Assembly (NCBI GenBank): GCA_910577205.1
Contig: CAJTMA010000003.1
Coordinates: 42,034 to 106,033 of the forward strand
Direction of reading: 5' to 3'
DNA: 64,000 nt
From: an uncultured Alphaproteobacteria bacterium
GTDB taxonomy: Bacteria > Pseudomonadota > Alphaproteobacteria > RF32 > CAG-239
This document shows positions 44,493-53,742 of the stretch, piece after piece. A model generated the notes under the pieces. The model worked only from the letters and a program-made list of their open reading frames with translations, did not search any database and was not told where the DNA came from. The first letter of the stretch is position 1, and each line of letters begins with the position of its first letter. Made by a program: the position numbers and the translations under genes.

Positions 44493-45107
44493 ATGAAAAA
44501 ATTTTTGGCATTGTTAGCATTTATTGTTGCGGGAATCGGCGTTTGGGCGGGATACAGCCTTTGGGAAAAACAGCAGAGTTCCGGAGATTATTATGCCGAA
44601 AAGGTGAATTTGGCATTGCGTAATAATGAGCCTCAGGCTGCTTTTGATGCGATTAATCAGGGAATAGACGCTTTCCCGCAGCGTTTGGATTTGCGTTTTG
44701 GCAAGATATATATGTGCCAAATGATTGCAGATTACAAATGCATGAAAGATGAAATTTTGAGAGTGGTTGATTTTGCCGGAAATTCGGGGCAGGCTTGGAT
44801 GTGGTTACAGAATGAGCCTAAAGATACGGCGTTTATGCTGAGTGTTATTCAGAATTATCAGAAAATTTTATGGGATGCCGGGAAAGACGGTGAGATAAAA
44901 GAAATTGCCGATGAGATATTGAACTATTTTCCTGACCATGTGGAAAGCTTAAATATGGCGGCAGTGAGCTATTTGGTGCAGGGTGATTGGGAAAATGCAG
45001 AACCTTATTTGCAAAATGCACGAAAACTAGCACCCGAAGATCAAATCGTGCAGAAAAATTTGCAAAAGCTGCAGGAAATGAAAAGTGCATCCGCAAAGCA
45101 AAAATAA
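44493..45107 (+). CDS. TPR-repeat protein with N-terminal anchor
   Basis: 204 residues: a hydrophobic N-terminus ('FLALLAFIVAGIGVWAGY') acting as signal anchor, then three or so TPR-like helical pairs, clearest at 'VESLNMAAVSYLVQGDWENAEPYLQNARKLAPED'-like positions 150-183. Likely periplasmic-facing scaffold; partner unknown. AGGAG ribosome site and a strong terminator after it mark a single-gene unit. Confidence 0.75.
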   Translation: MKKFLALLAFIVAGIGVWAGYSLWEKQQSSGDYYAEKVNLALRNNEPQAAFDAINQGIDAFPQRLDLRFGKIYMCQMIADYKCMKDEILRVVDFAGNSGQAWMWLQNEPKDTAFMLSVIQNYQKILWDAGKDGEIKEIADEILNYFPDHVESLNMAAVSYLVQGDWENAEPYLQNARKLAPEDQIVQKNLQKLQEMKSASAKQK

Positions 45108-45268
45108 CAAGTTATAGTGTTGAAGCTATTAGTTGCAATCGTAGTTATTCACAAGTTATATTCTTTGGGATGATTGGATTTCTCCCAGTTTGAATAATTA
45201 TAAATTTAATTCGGTAAATTTAGAAAACTTTTAGTTTAAATTAAATTTGTTTATGCTAATTTAGATGC

Positions 45269-45310
45269 GAGGAGATTAGTTGCCTGAGAAAACTAATCTC
45301 CTCTTTTGTT
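45269..45310 (+). terminator. Strong 13-bp-stem terminator
   Basis: GAGGAGATTAGTT (45269-45281) pairs exactly with AACTAATCTCCTC (45291-45303), then TTTTG. Confidence 0.85.
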
Positions 45311-45335
45311 ATTATTACCATATATTAAGGAGTTT

Positions 45336-45422
45336 GTGATAATAATAAGTGATGCAAATAATTTGATTAATCTGCGAAAGCAGGTTATAAGTGGTCGCAA
45401 GTGTGATTATGAATCATTTTGA
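45336..45422 (+). CDS. Possible 28-codon leader peptide
   Basis: GTG 45336 sits 3 bp after AAGGAG and opens a frame of 28 codons ending at TGA 45420-45422, 12 bp before the YbhN-like start. It could be a leader peptide coupled to the next gene or a chance frame. No homology recognised. Confidence 0.25.
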   Translation: MIIISDANNLINLRKQVISGRKCDYESF

Positions 45423-45434
45423 GGTTTGAAAATA

Positions 45435-46418
45435 ATGTCTATAAAAACAAAGCGTTTATTAAAAAAGGCTCTTTCGTGGTCCGGATTGTTTTTCTTCGGG
45501 CTGGCGGCTTATATGCTGTATCTACAGTTGTCCAAATATCATTTGGATGACATTAAAGACGCTTTGCTCAGTATTCCCCGGAAAAATTTGACTTATGCTT
45601 GTGTGGCATCTTTCTTGGGATATGTGGCTTTGTCTTCATATGATTATCTGGCCTTGAAATATATCGGCAAAAAATTAGCGGCCTGGAAGTGGATTTTTGT
45701 CGGGTTTATCGGCTTTTCGGTCAGTAATAATGCCGGTCATGCCGTTGTTTCCGGCGGGGCAATCCGTTATCGTTTGTATACCCGCTGGCGGTTTCATGGC
45801 GAAGATATTGTCAAAATGGTTACCTTTTCCGGTTTTACATATCTTGTTGCCTGTTTCTTTTTAGTTATTGTCGGGTATCTTTTGACGCCGGATCATGCTT
45901 TTGGAGATGGTTCGGTTTCTAAGATGACAACAACAATTACAATGGTTTGTTCGGTTATCGGGCTGGGAATTTATTTTTGGGCATCGTTATTTTATAAAAA
46001 GCCGTTTGTGATTAAAGGCATAGCCTTTGAAATGCCTTCATTTAAGATGGCTTTGGCGCAGGTGTTTATCGGCGGCGCGGATATCTTGCTGGCTTCGCTG
46101 GTTTTGTATTTTTCATTGATACCTTTTGTTGATATTCCCTTTGATGTGTTTATCGGCGTTTTTCTGATTGCGCAGGTGTTGGGTGTGTTTAGCCAAGTTC
46201 CGGGCGGCTTGGGGGTCTTTGAGGGCTTGTTTATGTTTATTATTCCCGGTGAACATAATCAGGCAATGCTGTTTGGCGCGCTGATTGCTTATCGGATTAT
46301 TTATTACCTGTTGCCGTTGGTGTTCTCGGCTATTATGCTGATTGTGTATGAGCTTGCTCCAAAGCAGGTTAAAAAATTGCGGGCAAAGTTTCCGAAAAAG
46401 TCAGTTAAAGCCAAATAA
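45435..46418 (+). CDS. YbhN/UPF0104-type membrane protein (lysylphosphatidylglycerol synthase TM-like)
   Basis: 327 residues with about eight membrane helices and the conserved segments 'SNNAGHAVVSGGAIRYRLY' and 'SQVPGGLGVFEGLFM' of the flippase-like part of MprF proteins. Proteins lacking the catalytic synthase half, like this one, are thought to move lipids. ATG 45435 after GAGG. Ends in a Lys-rich tail. Confidence 0.85.
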   Translation: MSIKTKRLLKKALSWSGLFFFGLAAYMLYLQLSKYHLDDIKDALLSIPRKNLTYACVASFLGYVALSSYDYLALKYIGKKLAAWKWIFVGFIGFSVSNNAGHAVVSGGAIRYRLYTRWRFHGEDIVKMVTFSGFTYLVACFFLVIVGYLLTPDHAFGDGSVSKMTTTITMVCSVIGLGIYFWASLFYKKPFVIKGIAFEMPSFKMALAQVFIGGADILLASLVLYFSLIPFVDIPFDVFIGVFLIAQVLGVFSQVPGGLGVFEGLFMFIIPGEHNQAMLFGALIAYRIIYYLLPLVFSAIMLIVYELAPKQVKKLRAKFPKKSVKAK

Positions 46419-46515
46419 CATGCTTATCTTTTATGGGCAATTTCTTAAATTTTGTCAATTTTTGTGATTGACAACAGCAGGCGATTTTGTTAATTTTTAT
46501 CCGGATAGGATAAAA

Positions 46516-49098
46516 ATGAAAATTGCTAATTTTAGAGAATATGTTGCGGTTTTGCGCGAGATTTATACTCAGCAAGCCATGGGCGAAATGGGTAAGTATT
46601 ATTATGCGCTGATGGCTTCCGGTGCAGAGCTAAAGAAAAAGAAAGCCGCTTTACAAAAGGAAATTTATCGCCTGACTAAGTTAATCAAACAGCAGGCAGA
46701 AAGAATCCGCGTTGCCGAAGATAAAAAAGCAGCGGGGCTGGAGATGAAAGTTTTTCAGCAACAAAAGCAGCAGCAAGTCAGATTGCTGAAAGATTTGCAA
46801 GACAGTAATCATTTTAATACTTTGAGTGATGATGCAAAAGTTAATGTTTGCAGTGGTTTTTTGTTGCAAAAATATCTGGCGCGGGAATTGATTGAGAATA
46901 ATCCGCTGCGTTTTCAGACAAATGCCCAAGGCGATTTGGTGGTTGATGTTAAGGTTTTGCGGCAATCAGATATTTTTGGTGAAGCAGAACATTTGCGTGA
47001 TTTTGTAGCGGCTTATATGGTGCATAATCCTGAAAAAGTAAAGACACCCGGATATTTTAAGACATTGCTGAACGGGGTAAAAGATTGGAAAGCCCTGCTT
47101 GCTTTTGCCAATGCCTATTTTGATAAGATGAATGATAATGATTTTTTACTGGATGGTGTCGTTAAAGCCAGCCGTCAGGGATGTGAGGTTATTAAAAGCT
47201 GGCCGGAAAGAGGTTTGCAGTTGGTTCGGCTTCATACGGTAAAAGCGCTTGATTATGAAAGCGATAAAATGAAGAATTGTGTCGGCAAAGGCGGGTATGA
47301 TAAAGGTGTTTTAAGCGGTAAAACACATATTTATTCATTGCGGGATATGAGTGATGAGGGAGAATGGCAACCTCATGTAACAATCGAATACACAGAAAAT
47401 ACATTTAAACAGATATACGGCTATAAAAATAGAATTGTCGGGGCGGAATACCGTCAATGTGTCAGGGAAGCCGTAGCGGCGATTTGCGGTTCGGATGATT
47501 TCAGCGGATTGAATAAGGATAAAAATTCTTCGATTTGGAAATCTATGGGATATCTTGTTGATGAAACAGGCAAATTGCATGATATGACAGATATGCGGGA
47601 GAGTGCCGTTTTTTCTTATTTATCAATAAATGATTTACCGCAATCGGATGATTTTCTGCCGTTAATGACTGTTAAAGAATTGATGTGTTCTACTTTCAAT
47701 GAGGATACAGTGGCTCGTTTGAAAAAGCTAAAAGCCATCGGCCGTTTGTCGAGCAGTACTTCTTTGGAGGGAGATTATCGGCAGTTGCGAGATTTTATGA
47801 CTGCGGTGTTCGGTTCTTCGAAGCCGGAAGAGCTTGCAGAGCGGGTTGATGAAACATTGTTGATAGGGATGGGGTATGTGAAAGAGCTTTTACCCATAGA
47901 CGAATCTCAAATGCCCTTAGACGAAGCTCAAAAAAATTTATTTCTGAATTTTTCCGAAGATATGACAGGGCCAGACTGGCTTGATATGATGCATTTGGAC
48001 AGAGATATCAGGATTAGAAATTTTAACGGTTATGGTTCTTTGTGGTCAGATGCTAATCTGGAGCATATTTTTTGCCACAAGGTGGAAGTATCAGGAAAAA
48101 CGAAGGCCGAAGAACTGCAAAATATATCCAGGCTGTCCGGCTGCAACGTAATTTCTTTTGATAAGACCGAATTTGATAAAGATGCAGTTATTGATTTGGG
48201 ACGAGTTACCGGGATGGAAGATGATAATCGGAGAAAAGCTAGTCCTTTAAGTCACGAAGGCTTTTTTCTGGAAGGGCTTTCCGTTACGAATTTTATGTCC
48301 GGAAAGGCCGTTCTGTTTCGTAAATGCACTAATCTTCCGGAAGGTGATAAAATTATTTTTCCGCCGGAAGTTAAGCATATTATGCTGGAGGAAGATTCCG
48401 GTTCTCAAGATAATGTTAAGAAGCGTTTGCCTGATTTCAGCCGTTATAAACAGCTGGAAAGTTTGCAAATTAACAGTTATGATTTGTCTGAAAATGAAGT
48501 TATCCGTTTGCCAGAGAATTTAAAGTATTTGGCCTTTTACAAATGTAAGTTTGGCAAAGAGCAGGTTATGGATTTGAGCCGTTTTAAAAATCTTGAGGTT
48601 TTGAGAATTTGTAATAGTGATTTGTGTGAGGTTGAACAGTTTGCGTTTCCTGAAAGCTTGAAAGTTTTTGCGGTCGGAAATGGGAAGGTCAAGAAAGGGA
48701 TTTCTTGGGATTTTTCACATTGTTCAAAAATGAATGTCGTTGATTTTTCTGTGTTTGGCCAGGATTGTTCAATTGATGTCGGACATATAGCTTTTCCCAA
48801 AGAAGTTGAAGCGATTAATTTGAAAGGCGGACGATTTTCTGAATTGGAAGATTTGGATCTTTCCGGTTATTCGAAGCTGAAAAAGGTGAATTTAAGTTTT
48901 GCCTCTTTTCCCAAGCTGAAAAAGGTGGATTTACCTGAGAATTGTGTTTTAGAGCAAGAAAAGTTAAAAATTCCGGATGGAATGGCAATTGATTATAAGC
49001 AAGAGGTGGTTGTTCCGGAAATTCCGAGGTCTAGTTTGAATGAACAATTGAAAGCCCGTATGTTTTTAACTGGAATTCAGATTGTAGATGCTCATTGA
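46516..49098 (+). CDS. PcfJ-like domain protein with leucine-rich-like C-terminus
   Basis: ATG 46516 has AGGA upstream; the frame opens at TTG 46468. 860 residues, no signal peptide. A Lys/Gln coiled coil lies at about 35-90. Residues ~230-310 match the PcfJ-like pattern ('MKNCVG', 'GKTHIYSLRD', 'PHVTIEY', 'QIYGYKNR'), a domain of conjugative and mobile elements. The C-terminal ~230 residues are irregular leucine-rich-type repeats with 'LPENLKYLAFYKCKF' and 'FPESLKVFAVGNGKV'. Function unknown; possibly an effector. Confidence 0.7.
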   Translation: MKIANFREYVAVLREIYTQQAMGEMGKYYYALMASGAELKKKKAALQKEIYRLTKLIKQQAERIRVAEDKKAAGLEMKVFQQQKQQQVRLLKDLQDSNHFNTLSDDAKVNVCSGFLLQKYLARELIENNPLRFQTNAQGDLVVDVKVLRQSDIFGEAEHLRDFVAAYMVHNPEKVKTPGYFKTLLNGVKDWKALLAFANAYFDKMNDNDFLLDGVVKASRQGCEVIKSWPERGLQLVRLHTVKALDYESDKMKNCVGKGGYDKGVLSGKTHIYSLRDMSDEGEWQPHVTIEYTENTFKQIYGYKNRIVGAEYRQCVREAVAAICGSDDFSGLNKDKNSSIWKSMGYLVDETGKLHDMTDMRESAVFSYLSINDLPQSDDFLPLMTVKELMCSTFNEDTVARLKKLKAIGRLSSSTSLEGDYRQLRDFMTAVFGSSKPEELAERVDETLLIGMGYVKELLPIDESQMPLDEAQKNLFLNFSEDMTGPDWLDMMHLDRDIRIRNFNGYGSLWSDANLEHIFCHKVEVSGKTKAEELQNISRLSGCNVISFDKTEFDKDAVIDLGRVTGMEDDNRRKASPLSHEGFFLEGLSVTNFMSGKAVLFRKCTNLPEGDKIIFPPEVKHIMLEEDSGSQDNVKKRLPDFSRYKQLESLQINSYDLSENEVIRLPENLKYLAFYKCKFGKEQVMDLSRFKNLEVLRICNSDLCEVEQFAFPESLKVFAVGNGKVKKGISWDFSHCSKMNVVDFSVFGQDCSIDVGHIAFPKEVEAINLKGGRFSELEDLDLSGYSKLKKVNLSFASFPKLKKVDLPENCVLEQEKLKIPDGMAIDYKQEVVVPEIPRSSLNEQLKARMFLTGIQIVDAH

Positions 49099-49139
49099 CA
49101 AGATTAAAAAAATTATTGTTTTACTAAAAAAAGATTATT

Positions 49140-49685
49140 ATGAGCCAATTAGAGAAAAAACTGAAAAGTTTGATTGACCAGGTCGAACTTTTTGAATTGA
49201 CAAAAGATGGTGTGGTGGTGCTTATTAAGAATTTGATGGAGCGTTACCAAATTTCACCGGCGGATATCTGTTCCGAAAAAGAAGAAAGCGTTTCTTCTAA
49301 GCCAGCCGCAGAAGCACCTGTTCAAATGACGGGCATTTTTCTGGATATGGAAGTTATTTATGAAGGCAACCTGCGCAGTCGGCAGATTGTTAAAGGGCGA
49401 GAGCCTGTCGGAGTGGTTATCCCCTCGCTGAATATCGTCCTTTATTATAAAGAACGATATTTCAATGATCGTACGGAAGCCTTAAGGTCGCTGCATGAGC
49501 TGCCCCAGGGATATGGATGGCATTTGATAACAGAGCGTGAAGCCCGATGTCTTCGTGATATTAGGCATCGCGTGAATACGACGCTTCAGGCAATTAGCGG
49601 TATCCCTCTAGGTGGAGGCGAATATATGCTCCACGATGACCGGCTGAGAAGCGGTTATGTGCGTTACGCGGCACTGTTGTCTTAA
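49140..49685 (+). CDS. Hypothetical protein with DUF1566-like N-terminal element
   Basis: 181 residues, soluble. An N-terminal helix (1-45) is followed by 'EGNLRSRQIVKGREPVGVVI', which matches the '.G......GK.PIGVV' element of the DUF1566/Lcl proteins at 58802 and 15743, and by 'LPQGYGWHLITEREARCLRD', where those proteins have '.W.LPS..E...'. The final segment 'LRSGYVRYAALL' may correspond to their closing 'YVRPVLAF'. No signal peptide or ribosome site. A strong terminator follows. Confidence 0.55.
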   Translation: MSQLEKKLKSLIDQVELFELTKDGVVVLIKNLMERYQISPADICSEKEESVSSKPAAEAPVQMTGIFLDMEVIYEGNLRSRQIVKGREPVGVVIPSLNIVLYYKERYFNDRTEALRSLHELPQGYGWHLITEREARCLRDIRHRVNTTLQAISGIPLGGGEYMLHDDRLRSGYVRYAALLS

Positions 49686-49692
49686 TCACTGT

Positions 49693-49724
49693 AAAAAAGG
49701 AGTTCCTTTCGGAACTCCTTTTTT
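49693..49724. terminator. Bidirectional terminator
   Basis: AGGAGTTCC (49698-49706) and GGAACTCCT (49711-49719) around TTTC, flanked by A-run and T-run; serves the two convergent genes. Confidence 0.85.
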
Positions 49725-50181
49725 AGTCGTTTTCAAAGAAGCTGTTAACTTGGTAACGGAAATTATCGCTGAAGCTGACAGGATCGGAAATCTGGTTTTG
49801 CAGGTATTCAAGCTTTTTGAAATTCGTCATTTGTCCGTCTTCAACCTGTTGTAAGACGATTTCCAACGGTTGGCTGAGGTTGTAATTTTGGATAAAGTTA
49901 TAATCTTCGTCATCTTGATAATTGATGATGTAGAAATCATAAGTGTCCGCGTAGTATTGATTGTAAATATTTTCAATTAATTCTATGGTCTGCGGGCAAT
50001 CATAGCAGGGATTGTTGTTATAAAAGGCAAAAATTATCGGCCGCGGATATTGCGGATTATCTTCGGCAAGCTGTTGTTGCAGCGTTTGGTTCGGGTTATA
50101 TCCGCCTTCGTAATAAAGTTCGGCGTGCAGCGGCAAAGCAATGGCTATCAGAATTAAGAACGACCAGAATATTTTCAGCAC
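49723..50181 (-). CDS. Exported thioredoxin-like protein with CxxC
   Basis: GTG start with GAGGAG. 152 residues: signal peptide ending near 'LPLHA', then strand 'PIIFAFYNNNPCYDCPQ', a thioredoxin-type CxxC (C-Y-D-C), and unusually Asn/Gln/Tyr-rich sequence. No cis-Pro is evident ('LSQPLEIVLQ' may supply it). Probably periplasmic redox or thiol-binding role; specific function unknown. Confidence 0.65.
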   Translation of the reverse strand: MLKIFWSFLILIAIALPLHAELYYEGGYNPNQTLQQQLAEDNPQYPRPIIFAFYNNNPCYDCPQTIELIENIYNQYYADTYDFYIINYQDDEDYNFIQNYNLSQPLEIVLQQVEDGQMTNFKKLEYLQNQISDPVSFSDNFRYQVNSFFEND

Positions 50182-50208
50182 CGTATTTCTCCTCGGATTG
50201 ATGGATTA

Positions 50209-51915
50209 TCAAAGCGGGGAGCAGGCCTCCTGCAGCCAAGATTTTTCGGCAGAAGTGAGCAGAGGAGATAAAATCTCTTCTACCCGGTGGTGATAGGCGT
50301 TCAGCCAGTTGATTTCCCCGTCGCTTAACAAATATTTATTGATGAGGCGTTTATCAATAGGGACAAGGGTTAAATTTGCAAATTTTAAATAGCCCTCTGA
50401 CGCTTCGGCTACTTCAACCAGATTTTCAATGCGAATGCCATAGGCGTTTTCCAAATAAAAACCCGGTTCAACAGAGGTTACCATTCCTTTTTGCATCCCG
50501 GTTTGTCCATGGCGGCGGGAAATGCTGAACGGGCCTTCGTGGACATTAAGGAAGCAGCCGACACCGTGTCCGGTTCCGTGATTGTAATCTTTGCTTTCTT
50601 GCCATAGCGGCGCACGGGCAAAGCCGTCCAGAACTTGTCCGGGGGTTTCGTTGGGAAAGACAGCGGAGCTTAAGTTTATGTGCGCTTTTAGGACTAAGGT
50701 AAAATCTTCAACCATTTGCGGGGAAGGGTTGCCTAAAGCTATTGTGCGGGTGATATCGGTCGTACCGTCAAAATATTGTGCGCCGCTGTCGAGCAACAGC
50801 AGGGTATTATCATCCAACGGGCGATTGGTTTCCCGGGTGGGGTGATAGTGGACAATTGCGCCGTTTGGGCCGCTGGCTGCAATTGTGGCAAAGCTTTCGG
50901 AGTAGTAATTGTCATTTTTGGCGCGGAAACTGTGCAGTTTTTCAACAATATCTATTTCGGTTTTGCCAAAACGGTTTTTCTCCAGCCAGCAGAGAAATTT
51001 AATGACGGCCGCGCCGTCGCGGATGTGAGCTTGGCGGATGCCTTCCAACTCGGTTGGGTTTTTAATGGCTTTAAGCGTTTGGCAGATATCGGCGGCAGGG
51101 ATAATGTCAATGTGGGCGGCATCCATCATGTCGGTTATGGCTTGCGGTGTGGTTTGGCTATCTGTCAGCAGCCGCTGCTTTTTGTAACGGCGTAAGGCGG
51201 CCGGAATTTCATTCAATGCCAGCAATGGGCAGTCAAGTTTAATATGGGAGCTGTCAAGATTGTTGCCGAACAGCCATGCTTTGCCGTTTTTATCTACCAA
51301 GGCCATCGCCCGAAGAACCGGGGTTTCCGGCAGGGCATCAGAGCGAAGGTTGAACAGCCAGGAAACGCTGTCGGCCAGAGCAAAGAAAGCCGCGTCAGCT
51401 TTGGCTGCTTTTATGTGGGTGACAATGCGGGAGATTTTCTGGTCTTTGCTTTCTCCGGCAAATTCAATTTTGTGCTCAAAGATTTTTGCGGGCGTTGCAG
51501 AAAGCAGAGGAGGGAGAAATTCCGGTGCGGAGATGGTGCTGATACAATTTATTTCAAGGCTTTTTTTCTCCTTCGCAGATAAGCACCAGGGATTGATGCC
51601 GAGGCGAAAGCGGGTTAAATCAGCGGTGTTTTGTGTCAGCCAGGTGTGAAATGACTGTTCTTTGGTGCAAAAAATGTCAACCTCTGCCGGATTGGTTTCT
51701 CGCGGGGCTTGCAGTTCGTAGCGGCCGTCAACAAAGAGAATGGCTTTGTCGCGAAGAATAAGCAAGCTGCCGGCAGAACCTGTAAATCCGGTCAGTTTGT
51801 ATAACAGGTTTTCATCTTCGCGGATATCCTGTTCAGGGAACATATTGTTGCGGGTGACGAGATAACCGTCCAGTTTGGCAGATTTGAGTTTTTTTTGCAG
51901 GTCAGCCAATTGCAT
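50209..51915 (-). CDS. pepP: Xaa-Pro aminopeptidase, M24B family
   Basis: 568 residues from the ATG at 51915, which overlaps the prmA stop as TAATG. Three-domain long form: two creatinase-type N-terminal domains, then the pita-bread catalytic domain with metal ligands in 'LLLDSGAQYFDGTTDITRT' (two Asp), 'GHGVGCFLNVHEGP' (His), 'TSVEPGFY' (Glu) and 'IRIENLVEV' (Glu). Removes N-terminal residues before proline. Translationally coupled to prmA. Confidence 0.92.
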   Translation of the reverse strand: MQLADLQKKLKSAKLDGYLVTRNNMFPEQDIREDENLLYKLTGFTGSAGSLLILRDKAILFVDGRYELQAPRETNPAEVDIFCTKEQSFHTWLTQNTADLTRFRLGINPWCLSAKEKKSLEINCISTISAPEFLPPLLSATPAKIFEHKIEFAGESKDQKISRIVTHIKAAKADAAFFALADSVSWLFNLRSDALPETPVLRAMALVDKNGKAWLFGNNLDSSHIKLDCPLLALNEIPAALRRYKKQRLLTDSQTTPQAITDMMDAAHIDIIPAADICQTLKAIKNPTELEGIRQAHIRDGAAVIKFLCWLEKNRFGKTEIDIVEKLHSFRAKNDNYYSESFATIAASGPNGAIVHYHPTRETNRPLDDNTLLLLDSGAQYFDGTTDITRTIALGNPSPQMVEDFTLVLKAHINLSSAVFPNETPGQVLDGFARAPLWQESKDYNHGTGHGVGCFLNVHEGPFSISRRHGQTGMQKGMVTSVEPGFYLENAYGIRIENLVEVAEASEGYLKFANLTLVPIDKRLINKYLLSDGEINWLNAYHHRVEEILSPLLTSAEKSWLQEACSPL

Positions 51916-52787
51916 TATTTTTTCTCCAGCAGCGCGGCGCGCCAATTATCTAATTTATATAATTCTACCAGTTTCAGGCCGAGTTTTGTATGTTCGCCAA
52001 TGACCCAGTCTTCCTGTTCCTCAACAAAACCGGACAGGACGCAATATCCGCCGGGTTTGAGAGCCGCGTATAATTGCGGAGCCATGCCGATAAGCGGGCG
52101 GGCAAGGATATTTGCCAGAATAATGTCATACGGCGCATTATTTTGAACCAAGTCAGAGTTGTAACCATCGCTGACGGCGACAGTTAAAAGATGTTCAAGG
52201 TTATTGTCTTTGGCATTTTGGAGCGTAACAGCGGCGGCTTCGGGATCAATATCGACAGCGGTAATATGTGTTTCTCCCTGCCAAAGTTTGGCTGCGGCTA
52301 ATGCCAGAATGCCTGAGCCCGTGCCCATATCAAGAATGTTTTTGTGCGGGGCGTGAAGTTTGTTCAAATAGCTGATGGCTCTTAGGCAGGATTTAGTCGT
52401 TTGGTGCTCTGAACCAAAAGCGGTGGCGGCGTAAATGCGCAGGGTAACCTTGTCTGACGGAGGGATGTTTTGTTCGTGAATCCCATAGATTATAAAGTCT
52501 TCGACTTCAACCGGAGCAAATTTGATGACGTTTTCCTTTAGCCAGTTTTTGCTTTCCAGAAATTCTTTGGAGTAAGGCGGAAGGGCAATGCCCATAGCTT
52601 CTGCCGAACGGCGCAGCTCCTCTTCATTGAAGTCAGGGCCTTTGTAGCCGACGTATTCTTCCAAACCATCATCGGTATAATTGACGGCAACAACGTCAAA
52701 GTAATCATCAAAAAAGAAAGAGAGTTCTTCGTCAATAGTTTCGCAAGGGGTGAATTTAATCAGCCAGCAGCTTCCGGATTGGGTCAT
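51915..52787 (-). CDS. prmA: Ribosomal protein L11 methyltransferase
   Basis: 290 residues. SAM motif I 'ILDMGTGSGILALAAAKL', motif II 'TAVDIDPEAA', and catalytic-region 'DIILANILARPL'. N-terminal substrate-recognition domain is present but divergent. AGGACAA ribosome site. Operon with pepP. Confidence 0.93.
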   Translation of the reverse strand: MTQSGSCWLIKFTPCETIDEELSFFFDDYFDVVAVNYTDDGLEEYVGYKGPDFNEEELRRSAEAMGIALPPYSKEFLESKNWLKENVIKFAPVEVEDFIIYGIHEQNIPPSDKVTLRIYAATAFGSEHQTTKSCLRAISYLNKLHAPHKNILDMGTGSGILALAAAKLWQGETHITAVDIDPEAAAVTLQNAKDNNLEHLLTVAVSDGYNSDLVQNNAPYDIILANILARPLIGMAPQLYAALKPGGYCVLSGFVEEQEDWVIGEHTKLGLKLVELYKLDNWRAALLEKK

Positions 52788-52878
52788 AATTTGTCCTATA
52801 ACTTATAATCAATTATTTACTAACTGGCGATTATAGTATACAAAGTATGGTAATTAAACCCTAAAATGAGATTATGCG

Positions 52879-53649
52879 ATGAAAAAAATTATTGCCGGTT
52901 TGAGCGTTTTGATGCTGTCTTCCTGCTTGCAGGCTGGAAGCTATTCTATTCTTCCGCAGCGGAATGGTCTGTTTGAAGCTTGGAATTCCTATGCGATAGA
53001 TTTCTATGATACCGAATTACAGCTGGTGAAAACCGAATATATTACCGAGCGTGAGTTTGAACCGAATAAAATCCTCTCGGCTTATGTCGGCTACTCCGTG
53101 GCGGATTTGAAAACTTATCGCAAGGATTTTTATAAGGCCGAATATGTGCGCCCGGCGATGAACGGCAGTTTAAGCAGTGCGTCAATCCCGGTATTATATA
53201 AGAAAAATGAAAAATTGCAGGTCATTGGCGAAAGTTGGGTTGACGGCGAACGGATGATGCTGCTTCCGACCAAGGAAAAAGATATTGTGATTTTGATTAA
53301 CGGCGATGGTGTTCCGTATCATAAAATGGGCAAAATCCAAAATAAACGTTTGGTTTTGCTGCTGCCGGATTATGTGGCTTATCCCGCGAATTTTTATTTT
53401 GAGCCGGTTGTTACCTCCAAGACAGAGCAAACCAAGCCGGTTAAAGGATATGATATTAAATACGGCGGTGTAAAACTTGATCGGATGATTTTTACATATT
53501 ATGATTACAGCAGTTCCGGCGGTGATAACGGACGTTTTGAAAATATCAGTTTTCCCAATAAACAGGGGTTGATTGATATTTATGGCGTGGGGATTAAAGT
53601 TTTGCACGCCGGCAGTCAGAAAATTGATTATATCCTTATGCCGGAGTAA
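52879..53649 (+). CDS. Putative lipoprotein, unknown (256 aa)
   Basis: Lipobox 'LSSCLQAG' (Cys16). Mature protein is rich in Tyr and beta-strand patterns ('KLQVIGESWVDGERMMLLPTKEKDIVILI'-like region at 111-140) and ends 'IDYILMPE'. No family recognised. Single gene, oriented with yebC but separated by 93 bp. Confidence 0.65.
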   Translation: MKKIIAGLSVLMLSSCLQAGSYSILPQRNGLFEAWNSYAIDFYDTELQLVKTEYITEREFEPNKILSAYVGYSVADLKTYRKDFYKAEYVRPAMNGSLSSASIPVLYKKNEKLQVIGESWVDGERMMLLPTKEKDIVILINGDGVPYHKMGKIQNKRLVLLLPDYVAYPANFYFEPVVTSKTEQTKPVKGYDIKYGGVKLDRMIFTYYDYSSSGGDNGRFENISFPNKQGLIDIYGVGIKVLHAGSQKIDYILMPE

Positions 53650-53742
53650 GTTTTTTTTAGTAAAATTATGTGCAGGGGGTTGATTTTCGCGAGGATTTGC
53701 AGTAAAAGCAATCCGAATTACAAGTTTTTTAGGAGGAAATAA

